Assembly (NCBI GenBank): GCA_913049845.1
Contig: CAJWZE010000002.1
Location: 30,896-94,895 of the forward strand
Direction of reading: 5' to 3'
DNA from: an uncultured Cryomorphaceae bacterium
Lineage (GTDB): Bacteria > Bacteroidota > Bacteroidia > Flavobacteriales > Schleiferiaceae
DNA: 64,000 nt
Positions 1-7,801 of the stretch are shown piece by piece; position 1 is the stretch's first letter, and each line of letters begins with the position of its first letter. Both the position numbers and the translations under genes were made by a program. Below the pieces are notes generated by a model. That model searched no databases, was not told the origin of the DNA, and saw nothing but the letters and a program-made list of their open reading frames with translations.

Positions 1-692
1 ACAGAACAATCGCGCTCGCTCAAGTGACAAGCTTTACCGAAGCTGTCTCCGATGATTTGGATTTCAATATGGCGTGGCTCTAGAATGAGCTTCTCCATAT
101 ACATACCGTCATTACCAAAGGCAGCGGCGGCTTCTCGGCGAGCACTGTCCCAGGCGCTTTTGAGTTCACTTTGCTCTAAGATGGCACGCATACCCTTACC
201 ACCACCACCGGCAGTCGCTTTAATCATTACTGGATAGCCAATCTCGCGGGCTTTAGTAACTGCGTCTTCATAGGTTTCAAGAATACCTTCAGAACCTGGC
301 ACACAAGGTACGCCGGCTTCTTTCATCGTCTCTTTCGCAGTTGCTTTATCACCCATTTTATCGATTTGATCGCCAGAAGCGCCGATAAACTTGATGCCGT
401 GCTCAGCACATATGCGAGAGAATTTTGCGTTCTCACTCAAGAAACCGTATCCCGGGTGAATAGCGTCAGCGTTGGTAATCTCTGCAGCAGCAATGATGTT
501 TGGAATGCTTAGGTAGCTTTCTGAAGATGCCGCAGGACCGATACATACGGCCTCGTCTGCGAAACGAACGTGTAATGAATCTGCATCTGCGCTTGAATAA
601 ACGGCCACCGTTTTGATGCCCATTTCTTTACAGGTACGAATCACGCGAAGTGCGATCTCACCCCTATTAGCAATGAGTACTTTCTTAAACAT
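1..692 (-). CDS. accC: Biotin carboxylase subunit of acetyl-CoA carboxylase (N-terminal part, cut by window edge)
   Basis: Reading leftwards from an ATG at 692-690, the first 230 residues are visible and the rest lies outside the window. The product starts [20 protein letters not shown], the classic biotin carboxylase N-terminal domain, and contains the glycine-rich ATP-grasp loop ([11 protein letters not shown], about residues 157-167). The enzyme carboxylates the biotin on AccB using ATP and bicarbonate, the first step of fatty-acid synthesis. It follows accB by about 20 bp, so the two are almost certainly co-transcribed. The protein is cytoplasmic. Identification is firm; completeness cannot be judged. 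Confidence 0.97.
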   Translation of the reverse strand, partial: MFKKVLIANRGEIALRVIRTCKEMGIKTVAVYSSADADSLHVRFADEAVCIGPAASSESYLSIPNIIAAAEITNADAIHPGYGFLSENAKFSRICAEHGIKFIGASGDQIDKMGDKATAKETMKEAGVPCVPGSEGILETYEDAVTKAREIGYPVMIKATAGGGGKGMRAILEQSELKSAWDSARREAAAAFGNDGMYMEKLILEPRHIEIQIIGDSFGKACHLSERDCS

Positions 693-713
693 AACGAGAG
701 TGTTTTCCCAGTT

Positions 714-1196
714 TTACGAAGGATCTACCAAAAACAATGGCTGATCGTATTCTATAGGGCTTTGATCGTCAACTAAAACTTTAACAATCTTTCCGCTAAC
801 TTCACTTTCAATCTCGTTGAAAAGCTTCATTGCCTCGACGATACAAAGCACATCGCCTGGCTTAATCTCAGAACCAACTTTAACGAAAGCATCTTGGTCT
901 GGAGAAGGACTACGGTAGAATGTTCCAATCATTGGCGACTTCACCTCGATATAGTTGCTGTTGTCCTCTGCCGGAGCTTCTGTAGCTGGTGCTGTAGCTG
1001 GTGCTGTAGCTGGTGCTGGCGCTGTGGCAACAGGCATTGCAGCTTGAGGCGCAACGGTTTGAATAATAGTGGGCTGGTCAGAACCCTCTGATGCCGTTTT
1101 AATATTAATCTTGAAATTTTCAGTTTCTAGACTCACTTCTTGAGCACCGCTTTTAGCAACGAATTTGATGAGTGCTTGGATTTCTTTCAAGTCCAT
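714..1196 (-). CDS. accB: Biotin carboxyl carrier protein of acetyl-CoA carboxylase
   Basis: This 160-residue protein carries the biotin cofactor of acetyl-CoA carboxylase. The C-terminal half is a biotinyl/lipoyl domain with the biotinylation motif VEAMKL; the modified lysine is K124. The motif is EAMKL rather than the commoner EAMKM. The N-terminal segment (residues 1-40) fits the AccB family, and the two parts are joined by an Ala/Pro/Thr-rich hinge (about residues 50-78) built from a short tandem DNA repeat, normal for this flexible linker. It sits between fabH (33 bp upstream) and accC (about 20 bp downstream) in a fatty-acid operon. Confidence 0.96.
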   Translation of the reverse strand: MDLKEIQALIKFVAKSGAQEVSLETENFKINIKTASEGSDQPTIIQTVAPQAAMPVATAPAPATAPATAPATEAPAEDNSNYIEVKSPMIGTFYRSPSPDQDAFVKVGSEIKPGDVLCIVEAMKLFNEIESEVSGKIVKVLVDDQSPIEYDQPLFLVDPS

Positions 1197-1229
1197 GATC
1201 TTGTATATTTTGGTATACGAATTTACAAG

Positions 1230-2222
1230 TTATTTTTTATCGATGGCCCATTTTACCCAAATGGCTCCCCATGTAAAGCCGCCACCGAATGCTGCAAAGA
1301 AGATGTTATCACCTTTCTTGAACTTATCTCTAAAGTCCCAAAGTCCCAAGGGAATGGTTGCAGAGGTGGTATTTCCGTAGTTCTGAATGTTGATGACCAC
1401 TTTTTCACTAGTGAGTCCCATACGACGAGCAGTGGCGTCGATAATTCTTAGGTTGGCTTGGTGGGGAACCAAATAGGCCACATCATCTCCAGTGAGTCCG
1501 TTTTTTTCTAAAAGTTCCGCAGAAGTATCCGCCATACGACTCACTGCAAAGCGGAAGACGCTTTGTCCTTCTTGACGGATGGCGTGTTGTTTATTATCGA
1601 TGGTCTCATGAGACGGTGGAAGGAAAGATCCACCTGCTTCAATGCGCAAGAAATCTCGACCTGTTGCATCGGTGCGTAGTAACTCGTCTTGAACACCTAA
1701 ACCTTCATCGTTTGGTTCCATGAGCACTACTCCACATCCGTCGCCAAAGAGAATACAAGTTTTGCGGTCAGTATAGTCCACTATAGAACTCATGACATCA
1801 GAGCCTACGACCAAAACTTTCCTGTATTTACCGGATTCGATGTATGCAGCGGCATTACTTACGGCATACAGGAAGGAAGAACATGCGGCCTGTAAATCAA
1901 AAGCGTAGGCATTCTTTGCACCAATTTCTTGGGCGATATATGCTGAGGTTATAGCAACAGGCATATCTGCTGTAACCGAAGCTAAGATTACGAGATCAAC
2001 GTCTTCAACGCTCACTCCGTACTCTTCCTTCATGGCTTCAACGGCTTTGATTGCGAGATAAGATGCTCCTCGGCCTTCTTCTGGCTTGAGGATACGGCGT
2101 TCCTTAATTCCCGTCCGTGTGGTAATCCATTCGTCGTTTGTTTCGACGATGGTTTCCAACTCGGCATTCGTAAGAACATACTCCGGAACATACCCTCCGA
2201 TAGCTGTAATTGCTGCTTTCAT
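1230..2222 (-). CDS. fabH: 3-oxoacyl-ACP synthase III (KAS III)
   Basis: This 330-residue enzyme condenses acetyl-CoA with malonyl-ACP to start fatty-acid chains. The Cys-His-Asn triad is visible: C114 in LQAACSSF, the histidine in YLVPHQANLRI and the asparagine in NYGNTTSATIPL. Length is normal for FabH. It lies between rpmF and accB on the minus strand. In many bacteria plsX sits between rpmF and fabH; here it does not, and a 117-bp gap with a terminator-like hairpin takes its place. Start ATG at 2222 gives MKAAITAIGGYVPE, typical for the family. Confidence 0.96.
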   Translation of the reverse strand: MKAAITAIGGYVPEYVLTNAELETIVETNDEWITTRTGIKERRILKPEEGRGASYLAIKAVEAMKEEYGVSVEDVDLVILASVTADMPVAITSAYIAQEIGAKNAYAFDLQAACSSFLYAVSNAAAYIESGKYRKVLVVGSDVMSSIVDYTDRKTCILFGDGCGVVLMEPNDEGLGVQDELLRTDATGRDFLRIEAGGSFLPPSHETIDNKQHAIRQEGQSVFRFAVSRMADTSAELLEKNGLTGDDVAYLVPHQANLRIIDATARRMGLTSEKVVINIQNYGNTTSATIPLGLWDFRDKFKKGDNIFFAAFGGGFTWGAIWVKWAIDKK

Positions 2223-2267
2223 CGTGCTTTCTTAAGTGGGCTAAAATAAACGGTCTATTTTTAAAAC

Positions 2268-2308
2268 TTTATTTAAAACAGAAAAAGTAGCCTTTTAAGG
2301 GGCTACTT
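2268..2308 (-). terminator. Hairpin with T-rich tail after rpmF (terminator or attenuator)
   Basis: On the minus strand an 8-bp perfect stem (AAGTAGCC with GGCTACTT, 2285-2292 and 2301-2308) encloses an 8-nt loop and is followed by a T-rich stretch down to about 2268. It lies between rpmF and fabH. It would terminate or reduce transcription between the ribosomal protein gene and the fatty-acid genes. The T tract is interrupted, so partial read-through is plausible. Confidence 0.5.
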
Positions 2309-2339
2309 GTCTGTAAATCATTCATTTGTTAGGAAAAGC

Positions 2340-2522
2340 TTATGCTTTTTCCATTACAACTTTACCCTTGTAGTAAAGTTTTCCTTCGTACCAGTGCGCA
2401 CGATGATAAAGGTGTGTTTCGCCAGTAGTCGGGCAAATCGCTAATTGCTGATCGGCCGCTTTGTAGTGAGTTCTGCGCTTGTCTCTTCTAGTGCTTGACT
2501 GTCTGCGCTTAGGATGTGCCAT
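2340..2522 (-). CDS. rpmF: 50S ribosomal protein L32
   Basis: A 60-residue, very basic protein beginning [20 protein letters not shown], the universal L32 signature. It is a small structural protein of the large ribosomal subunit. Only one cysteine is present (ICPTTG), so the two-CXXC zinc-binding form of L32 is not used. It follows the DUF177/YceD gene by 9 bp, the conserved yceD-rpmF arrangement. Confidence 0.97.
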   Translation of the reverse strand: MAHPKRRQSSTRRDKRRTHYKAADQQLAICPTTGETHLYHRAHWYEGKLYYKGKVVMEKA

Positions 2523-2531
2523 ATCTAAATA

Positions 2532-3026
2532 CTATTTATTATTTAACAAATTTTTTAATTGATCCCATCTAGGATCAGTCTTGTTTTCTTTTTCATCTGC
2601 TATCAAATTCTCAAGGCCGTTTCCAGCATTCGGTCCATTAAGTTTAGCTGGAATACTTAAAATTACTAATTCATACAAGTATTGAGCAATATTAAACGAA
2701 TTTTCGCCGTGAGGCAATATGAGTAATTCATCATTTTCCCCGCTGTATTCCTCACCAAACTTAACCTGCATGGAGAAACTATTTTGCAGTTCTTGGGTGA
2801 AGGCCTCGTTTGTTACGTCGCAAGGTGCTGTGATGCTTCCGTTGAAGGAAAGGTCCAAATCAAGAACAGTTTCACTTTTCAACATTTTCATCTGCGCTAC
2901 GCCTTTTAAGTCGCTGTATTCTGAGAATTCAAAAAGTCTAAAGAACGTATCATTCAAATTGTAATTAAACTCGTGATAACCAATCTTTAAGCCACTAAAC
3001 GTTACAGCAAAGTCTTTGGTCTTCAT
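2532..3026 (-). CDS. yceD: YceD/DUF177 family protein, 23S rRNA accumulation factor
   Basis: About 164 residues from the ATG at 3026 (MKTKDFAVTFSGLK). An open frame extends upstream to 3053, but the inner methionine fits the family better. DUF177 (YceD) proteins are encoded next to rpmF in most bacteria and are linked to accumulation of 23S rRNA or L32. The family call rests mainly on this position, together with length, the acidic character and the LDLDLSFNGSITAPCDVT region resembling the family core. The C-terminal tail (TDPRWDQLKNLLNNK) resembles the conserved 'DPRW..L..L' end of DUF177 proteins. Confidence 0.88.
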   Translation of the reverse strand: MKTKDFAVTFSGLKIGYHEFNYNLNDTFFRLFEFSEYSDLKGVAQMKMLKSETVLDLDLSFNGSITAPCDVTNEAFTQELQNSFSMQVKFGEEYSGENDELLILPHGENSFNIAQYLYELVILSIPAKLNGPNAGNGLENLIADEKENKTDPRWDQLKNLLNNK

Positions 3027-3077
3027 AAGTTCTCTGTCTGAATGAGCGTGCAAAGATATTCAAATTGTTGAAAACTT

Positions 3078-4457
3078 CTAACGCCTCTCCTTTTGTTTTT
3101 TGATTGGATTTGCCGTGATTTCATCGTAGACTTTGCGTCTGTTGACGATATCTATCGCCGCGAAAACCGATGTTCTAAACGACGCTTCGTTTGCTTTGTT
3201 TTGACCGGAAATGTGCATAGCTGTGCCGTGGTCAGGAGAAGTTCGCACTACAGTGAGCCCTGATGTATAATTAGTGCCACTACCCATAGCTAATGCTTTG
3301 AATGGCGTAAGAACCTGGTCGTGGTACATACCTAGTACGGCATCAAACTTTTGATCAAACCCTTTGCCAAAGAATCCGTCTGCGGGGAATGGACCGCGCA
3401 CAATAGCTCCTTTTACATCAGCCTTATCAATGGCAGGCTTTATGATATCTACTTCTTCAGAACCAATTGTGCCAAATTCACCTGCATGTGGATTTAAACC
3501 TAAAACCGCTATGCTAGGTTTAATGCAACCAAAGTCGCGCTTCAAGCTTTTTACAAGCAATTCAATTGCCGCTGTAACCTTTTCTTCAATCAAGGATTCA
3601 GCAATCTTGCTAACAGGCACGTGACCGGTTACAGTAGCAACCCTCAGAGCATCAGAAGCGAGAATCATAAGTACTTCATCGTCAAATGCCTCGGCAAGGT
3701 ATCCGGTATGCCCAGTAAAACCATCTACAGAAGCAGCAATGTTGTGCTTGTTGATAGGAGCTGTAACAATGGCGTCAATATTACCGGCCTTAGCAGCTTC
3801 TATTGCGGCATCTATACTTTTTAGTGCATAAGATCCGCTTACATCTGTGGGTGTTCCGAGGTTCATTTCAACATTGTCGTCCCAAGTAGTAACAAGGTTG
3901 GCTTTCTTGTCTTTAATATCCTCGATAGAATCACAAATGTAGAAATTAAAGTCTTTTATTTTCAACGCATTCTTATGGTAAGATGCTACTTTGCTTGAAG
4001 CAAAAACTACAGGGGTACATAGGTCGAGAAACTCTTTGTTTTCGAGTGTCTTCATAATAAGCTCGAAGCCAATACCATTTAGGTCTCCACAGGTAATACC
4101 AATAGTTGGTTTTTCGAAGACTGGTAGTTGTACTTCGTGTAATGGGCTTCGTTCAACTGAGCCATTGAACAGATCCGCTTGATCCTTGAGTAATTGCGTT
4201 TCTTCCTCAGAAACTGGGGCCGCCTTTACATTCTTTGCGGGGGTTTTTTGCTTATTTCGATTTCGATTCCTATTTCGGTTGCGTCCTTTGCTTTCAGGGT
4301 TACCCTCTGCATTGTTCTTTGCAGCACCCTCTTTGGAGCGATTAGATTCACTACTTTCTTCCTTAAGTTTGCGATTTCGGTTGCGATTTCTATTATTTCC
4401 TTCGCGACCTTCTTCTTTTTTTCCCAATTTTGGTGCGTTCTCCTTGTTTTCGCTCAT
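3078..4457 (-). CDS. pdxA: 4-hydroxythreonine-4-phosphate dehydrogenase with long Arg/Asn-rich N-terminal extension
   Basis: This is a 459-residue protein; ordinary PdxA has about 330-350. The enzyme core starts near residue 116 (KPTIGITCGDLNGIGFE) and keeps the three metal-binding histidines (in GHTGYLAE, NPHAGEFG and MYHDQVLTP). It oxidises 4-phosphohydroxy-threonine in pyridoxal-phosphate synthesis. The first 115 residues are a low-complexity, charged tail with two NRNRNR-type blocks (about residues 22-29 and 58-69) separated by Glu/Ser/Lys-rich stretches. No methionine lies between residue 1 and the core, and the start overlaps the pepA stop by one base (TAATG), so the extension looks genuinely translated. 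Such tails are typical of RNA-binding or disordered segments; its role here is unknown. Confidence 0.93.
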   Translation of the reverse strand: MSENKENAPKLGKKEEGREGNNRNRNRNRKLKEESSESNRSKEGAAKNNAEGNPESKGRNRNRNRNRNKQKTPAKNVKAAPVSEEETQLLKDQADLFNGSVERSPLHEVQLPVFEKPTIGITCGDLNGIGFELIMKTLENKEFLDLCTPVVFASSKVASYHKNALKIKDFNFYICDSIEDIKDKKANLVTTWDDNVEMNLGTPTDVSGSYALKSIDAAIEAAKAGNIDAIVTAPINKHNIAASVDGFTGHTGYLAEAFDDEVLMILASDALRVATVTGHVPVSKIAESLIEEKVTAAIELLVKSLKRDFGCIKPSIAVLGLNPHAGEFGTIGSEEVDIIKPAIDKADVKGAIVRGPFPADGFFGKGFDQKFDAVLGMYHDQVLTPFKALAMGSGTNYTSGLTVVRTSPDHGTAMHISGQNKANEASFRTSVFAAIDIVNRRKVYDEITANPIKKQKERR

Positions 4458-5851
4458 TAGAAGTTACTTAAGAAATCATATAATAGACGAACGCCAATAC
4501 CTGTTCCGCCCTCCACTTGGTAGCCAACACGCTTACTCAAATGAGCAGGTCCTGCGATGTCGAGGTGGATGTATGGATAATCTGTGAAATGCTCTAAAAA
4601 CTTGCCTGCACTTATTGCCCCGGCTTCTGGCCCGCCAATATTTTTAAGATCTGCAATAGAGCTTTTTAGTAAGTCTTTGTATTCCTCCCAGAAAGGAAAT
4701 TCGACCACACGCTCTCGTGTTCTAAAGCCACTGGTTTGCAATGCCTCCATTTTCTCTTTCGAAGCATTACCCATTCCTACGATAGCATAGCGTCCAATAG
4801 CTCTAGCCGCTGCGCCCGTAAGTGTGGCTAGATCAATAACTAACTCTGGGTTATAGCGCTTGGCGTAGATTAAAGCGTCGGATAGAATCAATCGGCCTTC
4901 AGCATCTGTATTGATTACTTCAACTGTAGTTCCGTCAGAGATGGTGATTACGTCTCCTGGCGTCACAGCATTTTTGCCAGGACGGTTGTCTGTGGCAGGC
5001 ACCAAGCCAATAACATTAACGGGGAGCTGTGCTTCTGCGATGGCACTCATTGTTCCGATCACTGCCGCTGCACCTCCCATATCACTTTTCATAGTATCCA
5101 TAAAGTTGCTCGGCTTCAGGCTAAGTCCTCCGGTATCGTAAACGACACCTTTACCAACAAGAACTACTGGTTTCTCGTTCGTCGCACTTTCGCCTTTATA
5201 TTCCATAATAGTGAATGTCGGAGGTTCTACAGATCCATAGTTTACTCCGAGAAGTCCGCCCATTTTTAGGCTTTCGATTTGTTTTTTCTCCAACACCTCT
5301 ACCGAAAATCCGTGACGTTTTCCTGCTGCTTTCGCTTCTTCAGCAAGTTTTGTCGCAGTTAGATCAATTACGGGACGATTCACTAAGTCACGGGCCAATA
5401 AAGTACCTAAGGTGGAGTATTTAATGCGTTGGATATTCTCCGCATTCTCGTCTTCTACGAATATTTTAGTAAGACTGTTGCGGCGTTTCTGGGCATCACT
5501 AAAGAACTTTAGAAATTGATAATTACCCAAGATAGCGCCTTCGCACACCTCTGCTTGAAAAGGCCCTTCGAGTTTTATACTGTCTAGACCGAGGCCATTT
5601 ACATGGCTGGCAAGTGCATTGCCAGCGAGACGCATTTTTTCGGCGCGTTCGTTTGATTCGAGTTCTTTGGTTAATTGAAAGGCCCAAATAGTAGATGAGC
5701 CGTCTTGTAATTCCATCCAGCTTTCTTCGAATTTTGCACCGATGAATTCAAGGCGGTTCTGAAGCGTTTCTGATATGCCTAGTTTATCTCCTTTCTTATA
5801 AACAATTGCCACTGGGCCATTGTAATCAGGAGTATAGGTAGTGATGTTCAT
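4457..5851 (-). CDS. pepA: Leucyl aminopeptidase, M17 family
   Basis: About 464 residues from the ATG at 5851 (MNITTYTPDYNGP); an in-frame upstream ATG at 5890 exists but lies above a good promoter -7 box, so the inner start is preferred. The M17 metal and active-site motifs are intact: VGKGVVYDTGGLSLKPS, DMGGAAAV and the signature NTDAEGRLILSDAL. It is a cytoplasmic two-metal exopeptidase removing N-terminal residues from peptides. Its stop overlaps the pdxA start (TAATG). It is the first gene of a seven-gene minus-strand series that ends with accC. Confidence 0.95.
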   Translation of the reverse strand: MNITTYTPDYNGPVAIVYKKGDKLGISETLQNRLEFIGAKFEESWMELQDGSSTIWAFQLTKELESNERAEKMRLAGNALASHVNGLGLDSIKLEGPFQAEVCEGAILGNYQFLKFFSDAQKRRNSLTKIFVEDENAENIQRIKYSTLGTLLARDLVNRPVIDLTATKLAEEAKAAGKRHGFSVEVLEKKQIESLKMGGLLGVNYGSVEPPTFTIMEYKGESATNEKPVVLVGKGVVYDTGGLSLKPSNFMDTMKSDMGGAAAVIGTMSAIAEAQLPVNVIGLVPATDNRPGKNAVTPGDVITISDGTTVEVINTDAEGRLILSDALIYAKRYNPELVIDLATLTGAAARAIGRYAIVGMGNASKEKMEALQTSGFRTRERVVEFPFWEEYKDLLKSSIADLKNIGGPEAGAISAGKFLEHFTDYPYIHLDIAGPAHLSKRVGYQVEGGTGIGVRLLYDFLSNF

Positions 5852-5869
5852 AGAAAATTGATTATCTGT

Positions 5870-5877
5870 CAAATGTA
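5870..5877 (-). promoter_or_regulatory. Candidate Bacteroidota -7 box for pepA
   Basis: On the minus strand the sequence reads TACATTTG, a perfect match to the Bacteroidota -7 consensus TAnnTTTG, 18 bp before the preferred pepA ATG at 5851. I could not find a good TTG at the usual -33 distance. Transcription would start inside the longer open frame, which supports the inner start codon. Confidence 0.45.
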
Positions 5878-5907
5878 CTATTTTAACCAACCATAAAGAA
5901 GTACTCC

Positions 5908-6504
5908 ATGTTTACTGGAATTATTGAAAATTTAGGCTCTGTAGCCAAGATAGAAAAGCACAAAACGAATCTCGAATTTTACATTGAATCGAGCCTTGCT
6001 GCTGAGTTGAAAATTGATCAAAGTGTGGCACATAATGGCATTTGTCTGACTGTGGTAGAGACATTTGGCGACCGTACCTACAGGGTTACAGCCATTGATG
6101 AGACTATAGCTAAAACTAATATTGGAGATTTGAAAGAAGGCGATAAGGTCAATATTGAGCGGTGCATGACCATTGGTGCTCGCTTGGATGGACATATTGT
6201 TCAAGGCCATATAGATCAAATTGGCGTTTGTGAAGGAGTCAGAGAGCAAGACGGCTCATGGATTTACGAGTTCTCGTACAATCCTTCATTAGGTAATGTT
6301 ACGGTAGAAAAGGGTTCAATCACTGTGAATGGCACTTCTTTAACTGTGGTAAATTCTATGGAAGGCGGATTTAGCGTAGCCATTATTCCATACACTTACG
6401 AAAACACGGTATTTCATTCCCTCAGTAAAGGAGATAGGGTTAACTTAGAGTTTGATGTCATCGGGAAATATGTTGCCCGAATGATGGAAGGTTACAAGAA
6501 ATGA
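5908..6504 (+). CDS. ribE: Riboflavin synthase, alpha chain
   Basis: A 198-residue protein with two tandem lumazine-binding barrels, each beginning in the family way (MFTGIIENLG at residue 1, and a second copy from about residue 98: GHIVQGHIDQIG). It dismutates two molecules of 6,7-dimethyl-8-ribityllumazine to riboflavin. The C-terminal helix (VNLEFDVIGKYVARMM) needed for trimer formation is present. It is divergent from pepA with only 56 bp between the starts. The other rib genes are not in the window. Confidence 0.96.
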   Translation: MFTGIIENLGSVAKIEKHKTNLEFYIESSLAAELKIDQSVAHNGICLTVVETFGDRTYRVTAIDETIAKTNIGDLKEGDKVNIERCMTIGARLDGHIVQGHIDQIGVCEGVREQDGSWIYEFSYNPSLGNVTVEKGSITVNGTSLTVVNSMEGGFSVAIIPYTYENTVFHSLSKGDRVNLEFDVIGKYVARMMEGYKK

Positions 6505-6520
6505 GAGGACTGGAAAAATT

Positions 6521-6812
6521 GGTGAATTTGACGTCGTGTGTATTGCAGTTGATGGACTAGTTTCTTAATCTGAAAAGTTAGTTCCAGATGTCAAGGTAAC
6601 GGGTTTTTGTGCACGCCAAACAGTTGTTGAGTGGTGCAAAGAGTCAAACCCGGACGGGTTTTTATGGATATGGAAATGCCAGGTGCTCTCGGCTTGGATG
6701 TTACCCATCAGATCAAAGTTTTTTTTGGCATATTTTGTTTGTTACTGCACATAGCCGTTGCAGTCTAGATATCTTTGATACCGTTGTGAATCTCGCGGTA
6801 AATGGAGCATAG
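6521..6812 (+). pseudogene. Decayed receiver domain of a LytTR-type response regulator
   Basis: No intact gene lies between 6505 and 6844, but fragments in shifting plus-strand frames line up as a two-component receiver domain. In order: an N-terminal strand with Asp (VVCIAVDG, 6533-6556), a stop, EWCKESNPD (6639-6665), a frameshift, then VFMDMEMPGALGLDVTHQIK containing the phospho-acceptor motif MDMEMPG, another frameshift, then ILFVTAHSRCSLDIFDT, which matches the FVTAH..YALEAF region of LytTR response regulators. The conserved lysine and the DNA-binding domain are missing. I read it as a dead gene remnant. Recognition is by motif order only. Confidence 0.6.
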
Positions 6813-6844
6813 TGGAACCTTAAATTATCTTATCGGAAATCGAT

Positions 6845-7801
6845 TTAGAGTAGCGTAAACCTGCGCACATCCATATTCCCACCACAGAGTATAATTCCCG
6901 TTTTTCCATTTGTTTCCTCGCGCATTGCGGCAGCCACTCCTGTCCCTGCCGATGGCTCAATCAACTGCTTAATTGTTTCTAAACAGGTGTGCCAACCCTC
7001 TTGAATTTCATCTTCGGTTAGCAATGTGATGCGCTCCACGTGTTTGTGTATGATTGGAAAGTTTTTGTGGCCTAATGATGTTTTCAGGCCGTCAGCTATA
7101 GTATTGGTAGATTTTGCCGGTATCCATTTTCCTGAGGTGAAGCTTTTAAAAGCATCGTCGGCAATGGAGGGCTCACATCCAATAACCTTCGCCTTTCCGA
7201 AATAGCTATTGGCCAATGCAGCTCCAGCGAGTAATCCACCTCCACCCACTGGTACGAAAATCTGACTGAGGTCCGGGTGTTCCTGCAATAATTCATAGGT
7301 TGCCGTCGCTTGGCCAGCGATGATATCGTAGTTGTCATAAGGGTGGATTAATAATGCCCCGGTGTCCTGTCGAACTTGTTCAGCAGTAGTTTCTCTAGCT
7401 TCAAGGGTAGATTCGCAAAAAGTTACAATACCGCCATAATACTTTACTGATGCTATTTTCGCTTTTGGCGCATTTGAGGGCATAATCACATAGGCTTTTG
7501 CGCCAATCTGTGCAGCCGCCCAGCTCAAGGCCGCTCCATGGTTTCCTGAGCTGTGAGTAAGTAGGCCATTTTTAAGGGCTTCTTCTCTGTGCACGAGTAC
7601 CGTATTCATCGCACCCCTTGCTTTAAAAGCACCAGTCATCTGAAGATGCTCGCATTTTAAATAGAAATCTCCACCAGCGAGATTATTGAACATTGGAGAT
7701 TTAAGAACGGGAGTTCTTGAAATATATGGCGCAATACGTATTGCAGCACTTTTAATATCTGCTGCTGACGGAATAGCGGTATGTGAAGTGACAGTGCTCA
7801 T
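6845..7801 (-). CDS. Threonine/serine dehydratase-like PLP enzyme (fold type II)
   Basis: 318 residues with the fold type II PLP pattern: the Schiff-base lysine in FKARGAMNTV (about residue 61), the SSGNHGAALSWAA phosphate-interacting loop and the glycine loop VPVGGGGLLAG. It most likely dehydrates threonine (to 2-oxobutanoate) or serine (to pyruvate), or acts as a serine racemase; these activities cannot be told apart by sequence here. It lacks the C-terminal ACT-like regulatory domain of biosynthetic IlvA, so it resembles the short catabolic/racemase group. Its start overlaps the stop of the upstream AddB-like gene by 4 bp (ATGA). Confidence 0.88.
   Translation of the reverse strand: MSTVTSHTAIPSAADIKSAAIRIAPYISRTPVLKSPMFNNLAGGDFYLKCEHLQMTGAFKARGAMNTVLVHREEALKNGLLTHSSGNHGAALSWAAAQIGAKAYVIMPSNAPKAKIASVKYYGGIVTFCESTLEARETTAEQVRQDTGALLIHPYDNYDIIAGQATATYELLQEHPDLSQIFVPVGGGGLLAGAALANSYFGKAKVIGCEPSIADDAFKSFTSGKWIPAKSTNTIADGLKTSLGHKNFPIIHKHVERITLLTEDEIQEGWHTCLETIKQLIEPSAGTGVAAAMREETNGKTGIILCGGNMDVRRFTLL

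Noticed and set aside
961..1020. Tandem GGTGCTGTAGCT repeat in accB
   Set aside because: It encodes the Ala/Pro/Thr hinge that is normal in biotin carrier proteins, not a regulatory or mobile repeat.
4186..4587. Plus-strand frame of 133 residues with Phe/Arg-rich text opposite pdxA and pepA
   Set aside because: It is the antisense of the repetitive NRNR-coding part of pdxA, has no family likeness, and overlaps two real genes.
6609..6812. 67-residue frame in the ribE-dehydratase gap
   Set aside because: Only its end matches a receiver-domain fragment. It is better explained as part of a decayed response-regulator gene than as a functional gene.
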